A stretch of DNA of 27,124 bases from assembly GCA_022562335.1 (NCBI GenBank), contig JADFPM010000006.1, positions 1-27,124 of the forward strand. Direction: 5' to 3'. How positions within the stretch are numbered: position 1 is the stretch's first letter; the number at the start of each line of letters is the position of its first letter. This DNA is from Chloroflexota bacterium. Lineage in GTDB: Bacteria; Chloroflexota; Dehalococcoidia; Lucifugimonadales; UBA3495. The translations under genes were made by a program, and so were the position numbers. Under the pieces are notes generated by a model. It saw only the letters and a program-made list of their open reading frames with translations, did no database searches and was not told the DNA's origin. Positions 23,463 through 27,124 of the stretch are shown here, piece by piece.

Positions 23463-24377
23463 ATGGCGCAGGACCGAGGAGCCAGTGCAGTTGCCGTTCC
23501 GGAGCGGCCCGTCTTCATATTGCCTCCGAAACGGACCACCGTCCAACACCTGGTGGAGTTTTTCCGGCGAAAGCCTCTGGGGGCTTTTGGGGCGGTGGTA
23601 GCCGTGATTCTGGTTCTTGTCGCCATCTTCGCGGACCTGCTCGCAACTCACGACCCCTACGGGATCAGGGTCGCGGAGGTCTTCACCGGGCCCACCACAC
23701 AAAACTGGCTCGGAACCGACCACTTGGGCCGGGACGTTTTCAGCAGAATCATCTTCGGCGCCAGGATATCTCTTTACGTTGGGATCATGAGCTCCTTCAT
23801 CGGCTGCACCATAGGCTTGGTGATTGGAGTGGCCAGCGTGCATTTCGGCGGGTTGACCGACCTTATAGTCCAAAGGTTCATCGATGGCATGATGGCTTTC
23901 CCGTCCCTGATCCTGGCCATCGCGATCATGGCCGCCCTGGGCTCGTCTCTCAACAACGTGGTGATCGCCCTGAGCATTGTCTACATTCCCAGCACCGCCC
24001 GGATACTACGCTCCCAATCAATGGTCATAAAGGAGATGGACTACGTTTTAGCGGCCCGCGCCGTGGGCGCGGGAAATTGGCGTATCATCATTCGCCATAT
24101 GATGCCCAACTGCTTCGCACTGTTCATAGTCATCGTGACGATACATCTGGGCGGCGCGATCATAGCAGAAGCCTCTCTCAGCTTCCTGGGGGTGGGCACG
24201 CCTCCCAACGTTCCCTCTTGGGGCGGCATGTTGAACGGGGCCGCTCAAAGTTATGTGAAGACGGCGCCATGGGTCGCGATATTTCCCGGCCTGGCAATAG
24301 TCGTCGTGGTGTTCTCTTGGAACCTGCTGGGAGACGCCTTACGGGACGTCTTGGACCCGAGGCTGCGGGGGTCGTAG
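23463..24377 (+). CDS. ABC transporter permease, DppC/OppC type
   Basis: A 304-residue partner permease. The N-terminal cytoplasmic part ends in FFRRKPLGAFGAVVAVILVLVAIFADLLA, the typical first helix, followed by NWLGTDHLGRDVFSRIIFGARISLYVG, the family hallmark. Five further hydrophobic helices are visible. The EAA loop is MDYVLAARAVGAGNWRIIIRHMMPN, and the C-terminus ends LGDALRDVLDPRLRGS. It has a good AGGAGAGGA ribosome site. No DppD/DppF-type ATPase gene follows; the next gene is convergent, so the ATPases must be encoded elsewhere. Confidence 0.95.
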   Translation: MAQDRGASAVAVPERPVFILPPKRTTVQHLVEFFRRKPLGAFGAVVAVILVLVAIFADLLATHDPYGIRVAEVFTGPTTQNWLGTDHLGRDVFSRIIFGARISLYVGIMSSFIGCTIGLVIGVASVHFGGLTDLIVQRFIDGMMAFPSLILAIAIMAALGSSLNNVVIALSIVYIPSTARILRSQSMVIKEMDYVLAARAVGAGNWRIIIRHMMPNCFALFIVIVTIHLGGAIIAEASLSFLGVGTPPNVPSWGGMLNGAAQSYVKTAPWVAIFPGLAIVVVVFSWNLLGDALRDVLDPRLRGS

Positions 24378-24417
24378 TAAGCCAAGCCCAAACTTCCGGC
24401 CTCTCAAAACGTCCACA

Positions 24418-24478
24418 TGTACGCCGTCACCGGGCCCGAGTAGAACCAGCCATTACTCGGCGCCGGTGACGGCGTACA
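24418..24478. repeat. 25-bp inverted repeat mirroring the 3' end of the propeller gene
   Basis: Arms 24418-24442 and 24454-24478 match at 23 of 25 positions, around an 11-nt spacer. The right arm is the last eight codons plus stop of the minus-strand propeller gene; the left arm is an inverted copy that would encode a near-identical tail (YAVTGPE) on the plus strand. The resulting hairpin sits between two convergent genes and probably ends transcription in both directions. Confidence 0.8.
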
Positions 24479-25895
24479 GTTTTCCGTCGGCCGATGTGAC
24501 GTACATGGTGCCGCCCACCACGATAACGCTGTCAGCTATCTCATGCCCGATCCCAAATTCCCATAATGATTCTCCCGTGGCGGCCTCCAGCCCGAACACC
24601 ACCCCAGACTTCGTTCCCACCAACACGGTGTCCCCGGCCACGGTGGGCGCCGTGGAAATAACCGCGCCCACGCCGGTCGACCACTTGGGGGTTCCGGTAG
24701 CGGCATCCAGGGCGAAAACCTCTCCCTGCCTGGTCGCGCCGTAGACCGTATCATGGGCCACCGCGAGAAGGTCTCTGATCTCACCATCCACTTGTCTCGA
24801 CCAGAGGGCGCCCGGCTGGAGAGGCGGTTCGGGAATCACCTGCCACACATACAGGTTGATTTTCAAATGAAATATCAAGCGCTGCAGGGGATAGGTTTTC
24901 GCCGTCCGGTCGATGGCCCATATCAATCCCCGGTCGGAGCTGAAATAGACCGTATCGTCCTGGATGGTGGGGCCTCCACCGAATCTTTGGAAGCCGGTAT
25001 CGAATTGGAGACGCTTCCGCCCCGTGCCGGCATCAACTATGTAAACCAGGCTGCCCTGGGACGCGACCACTACCGTGCCATCGGCGTAGGCCACGGGGGA
25101 AACGACCCAATCATTGGTGGAGAAGACCCATCGCTCAATCCCAGTGGCGATGTCCAGGGCATGGAGATTGCTGTCGGCGGCCCCTACGAAGGCGCTGCCG
25201 TCCGCGACGATCGGCGACGAGAAAACACCGTGCTTCAGGTCTGTCTCCCATCGCATCTCTCCGGTATCCCGGTCCAACCCAACCACCAGGCCAGGACGCA
25301 AAGTGACGATCACCAGGCCGTCCGCCACGGCTGGCGTGGAACTGGCCGAGTGGCCGCTGGAATGTTCCCATACCGGCTGGCCCGTCCGCCGGTCCAGCGC
25401 CACGGTGCGCCCGTCGTCGCTGGTAATGTAGATGCGGTCGCCGACGATCGCCGGTGACGCAGAAAATGTCCCCGAGGTATCATAGATCCAGGCGACAGTT
25501 CGGGGAATCGGCGCCTGGCCGGAGATGAAGGCGCTGTTCTGGGGTGTGCGCCGGGCCTGGGCCCACGTCCCCGGTCCAAGGTCGGCGCTGATGGTCGTAG
25601 TGGCGCCGGGTGGATTGGGGCCCAGGTGAACAAATTGCGATAGGGCCCAAAAACCCAACCCTAAAGCCACGGCCAGAGGCACGGCTCGAACCATCACCCG
25701 CCGGCGCAATAGCCGCCGCCGCTGCACCCGGACCAACTGCTCCCCTTCGACACGGCCAACGGCAGCCACCCAGGTCAGCGGCAACCAGCAGCGATCGCAC
25801 CTTGCCGATTCGTCCGCGGGGTTCAGGTGTCCACAGGACTCGCAAACCCGAATCTGTTCCTCAGAGGAAGCCCGGCGCTGGCTGGGGTCGTTCAT
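24453..25895 (-). CDS. Zinc-ribbon, single-TM, PQQ-type beta-propeller protein
   Basis: A 480-residue protein with three parts. Residues 18-36 form a zinc ribbon (CESCGH and CDRC: Cys18, 21, 33, 36). After a very basic stretch (residues 56-66) comes one transmembrane helix at about 70-88. From about 110 to the end are repeated PQQ/quinoprotein-like blades with alternating elements such as DRIYITSDDGRTVALDRRTGQPVWEH, SAFVGAADSNLHALDIATGIERW and DTVYGATRQGEVFALDAATGTPKW. The propeller should lie outside the membrane and the ribbon inside. BamB-like scaffolding or a sensor role is possible; PQQ binding itself is doubtful because most such repeats bind no cofactor. It is transcribed alone. Confidence 0.85.
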   Translation of the reverse strand: MNDPSQRRASSEEQIRVCESCGHLNPADESARCDRCWLPLTWVAAVGRVEGEQLVRVQRRRLLRRRVMVRAVPLAVALGLGFWALSQFVHLGPNPPGATTTISADLGPGTWAQARRTPQNSAFISGQAPIPRTVAWIYDTSGTFSASPAIVGDRIYITSDDGRTVALDRRTGQPVWEHSSGHSASSTPAVADGLVIVTLRPGLVVGLDRDTGEMRWETDLKHGVFSSPIVADGSAFVGAADSNLHALDIATGIERWVFSTNDWVVSPVAYADGTVVVASQGSLVYIVDAGTGRKRLQFDTGFQRFGGGPTIQDDTVYFSSDRGLIWAIDRTAKTYPLQRLIFHLKINLYVWQVIPEPPLQPGALWSRQVDGEIRDLLAVAHDTVYGATRQGEVFALDAATGTPKWSTGVGAVISTAPTVAGDTVLVGTKSGVVFGLEAATGESLWEFGIGHEIADSVIVVGGTMYVTSADGKLYAVTGAE

Positions 25896-25907
25896 GGGTT
25901 TTCGACT

Positions 25908-25935
25908 CTTATAGGCATTTGCCCCAACATTGCAA
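25908..25935 (-). promoter_or_regulatory. Possible promoter of the propeller gene
   Basis: On the minus strand TTGCAA (25935-25930, 4 of 6) and TATAAG (25913-25908, 5 of 6) are 16 nt apart, ending 12 nt before the ATG. That leaves a very short leader. The rest of the 25896-26142 gap shows nothing recognisable. Confidence 0.4.
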
Positions 25936-26142
25936 ACCCGAATTGGCCGAGTTTATCCGATTCCACTCCGATGGTCGAGGGCTCAGAGAGGGCGTGTTGG
26001 TACATCGAGTCCGTTGAGCCGTACCCAGTTAACCGGCAACGGACGCGGGCCACAGAGAACCGTTTCCCAACCCCGTACGAGCCTAACCGTGATATCCCAT
26101 TATTTTCAGTTGGAATCATGCCCGTCTCCCGCCCGAGCCCAT

Positions 26143-27060
26143 TCAGTAGACCGTCTCGTTGGCCAGGTCCACGACTTTTTCCGCCATCAAAGCCAGCATG
26201 CTCCACGACGCCTCGTTATTTTTTATCGCTTCCAGGTCGTCATGGTAGTTGTCCAAAAGCACGTACTGGCAGCCAAGTTCCTCCAGGCCCGCCATGTCCC
26301 GGCGCACCTGGTCTAGACTTCCCTCGCCGGCGACGCGCTGGTCTTCCGGGACGGGCGAATCGGTTATGCGAAGCCTGATCCTGGGACATATCGCCGGCAC
26401 GGGCCGGCCTTCTTTGCCGGCGGTTTGAGTCAACCGGGGTATCCCCGTCTCCCTCAGCCAGTCCACCCGGATGCGGATGGGATGCCAGGCGTCGGCGTAG
26501 CGGACGGTGCGCCGCAGGGCCGCATCGCTGGCGCCCCCGACCCAGATGGGCGGTCTCGGAGACCTCACCGGGCGCGGCCCCGTGTTCACGTCCTTGAACG
26601 AGATATAGCGTCCCTCATACGATGCCACGTCCTGGGTCCATAAGAGGGTGATGGCCTCCAGCACTTCGTTGGTGATGGCGCCCCGGTCCTTGAAAGACAC
26701 TCCCAGGGCCTGGAATTCCTGCTGCGCCCAACCGATGCCCACTCCCAGGATGAACCGCCCGCCGCTGAGCTGGTCCACGTTGGCGCACGCTCTGGCCAGC
26801 TCCAATACGTTCCGGTAGGGCGCGATGATCACCGTGGTGCCGATCTCCATCTTGTGGGTGATGCCCGCCATCCAACCCAGGGTGGTCAAGGGCTCGTAGA
26901 ACGGGGCGGGATAACGTTCCTGCACATCGGGGGTTATGCCGATGTGATCGGACGTCATCATCAGATGGTATCCCAGGGATTCCGAGATCTGGACCCACCG
27001 TTTCATCGATTCGGCGCTGGCGCCGGGCCCAAAATTTATCAGATTCACGCCTACTTTCAT
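26143..27060 (-). CDS. LLM-class (luciferase-like) F420-dependent oxidoreductase
   Basis: A 305-residue TIM-barrel flavin/deazaflavin oxidoreductase of the bacterial luciferase-like family, in the F420-associated subgroup. Typical elements are the N-terminal strand MKVGVNLINFGPGAS, the MTSDHIGI active-site strand, TTVIIAPYRNVLELARACANVDQLSGGRFILGVGIGW (the strongest family signature), PPIWVGGASDAALRRTVRYADAWHP, and a C-terminal region near QVRRDMAGLEELGCQYV. A strong GGGAGGAG ribosome site lies seven bases before the ATG. The cofactor is inferred from the family; no F420 synthesis gene is present here. Substrate unknown. It ends in TGA. Confidence 0.9.
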   Translation of the reverse strand: MKVGVNLINFGPGASAESMKRWVQISESLGYHLMMTSDHIGITPDVQERYPAPFYEPLTTLGWMAGITHKMEIGTTVIIAPYRNVLELARACANVDQLSGGRFILGVGIGWAQQEFQALGVSFKDRGAITNEVLEAITLLWTQDVASYEGRYISFKDVNTGPRPVRSPRPPIWVGGASDAALRRTVRYADAWHPIRIRVDWLRETGIPRLTQTAGKEGRPVPAICPRIRLRITDSPVPEDQRVAGEGSLDQVRRDMAGLEELGCQYVLLDNYHDDLEAIKNNEASWSMLALMAEKVVDLANETVY

Positions 27061-27124
27061 GACAGACTCCTCCCGAAATAATTGGCAACCATCCCAAAAG
27101 ACGATTCGACAGGCTCACCACGAA

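Noticed and set aside
25896..26206. 104-codon minus-strand frame between the LLM and propeller genes
   Set aside because: No recognisable motif, it begins inside the LLM coding region and contains the likely propeller promoter.
1..27124. CRISPR arrays, insertion sequences, rRNA, replication origin
   Set aside because: No regularly spaced direct repeats, transposase, terminal repeats, rRNA or DnaA-box cluster were seen.

Overview
This window looks like chromosomal DNA of a moderately GC-rich bacterium, most likely a Chloroflexota member (Dehalococcoidia/SAR202-like). That placement is inferred from gene content: a split transketolase, an F420-type LLM oxidoreductase, an orphan MetE-like protein, NmrA-type and amidohydrolase genes, and RelE/RelB. 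I saw no phage, IS element or CRISPR array. TGG is the Trp codon and many genes end in TGA, so the code is standard apart from the selenocysteine cases below.

Layout. 1-738: the 3' part of ffh. 785-1239 (-): a RelE/RelB-type toxin-antitoxin pair. 1451-4451 (-): a compact operon of amidohydrolase, Mug-like uracil-DNA glycosylase, ThpR and AlkA-like glycosylase, with ATGA overlap or close spacing. 4509-7128 (+): a promoter, split transketolase, a peroxiredoxin-like gene and an intrinsic terminator. 7109-10934 (-): proB, a retropepsin-like gene, a DUF2283-like ORF lacking a start, a second retropepsin-like gene, proA and a small unknown gene. 11278-16609 (+): mfd, an NmrA-like reductase and a membrane-anchored TlpA-like thioredoxin. 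16702-16777: tRNA-Pro(CGG) followed by a very clear terminator. 17001-18203 (+): a MetE-like methyltransferase. 18318-19724 (-): a cyclase-domain/ArsM-like methyltransferase fusion. 20363-24377 (+): a peptide/nickel-type ABC importer (binding lipoprotein and two permeases, no ATPase). 24453-25895 (-): a zinc-ribbon, transmembrane, PQQ-type beta-propeller protein. 26143-27060 (-): an LLM-class oxidoreductase.

The main discovery is two apparently unannotated selenoprotein genes, each cut short by ordinary ORF calling. (1) The peroxiredoxin-like gene reads through two in-frame TGA codons (6673-6675 and 6682-6684) placed exactly at the CxxC active site, giving a U-x-x-U protein. (2) The methyltransferase fusion reads through one TGA (18500-18498) at the conserved Cys of the C-(I/V)-x-G-A-L motif of ArsM-like enzymes, and family-like sequence continues 59 codons beyond it. 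Both have a hairpin after the TGA whose apical loop begins after exactly 16 nt and carries a G in its first two bases, as expected for bacterial SECIS elements. The selenocysteine machinery (selA, selB, selC, selD) is not in this window and must lie elsewhere for this reading to hold.

Other points worth attention are an inverted copy of a gene's 3' end forming a long hairpin between two convergent genes (24418-24478), and retropepsin-like and DUF2283-like genes inserted between proB and proA.
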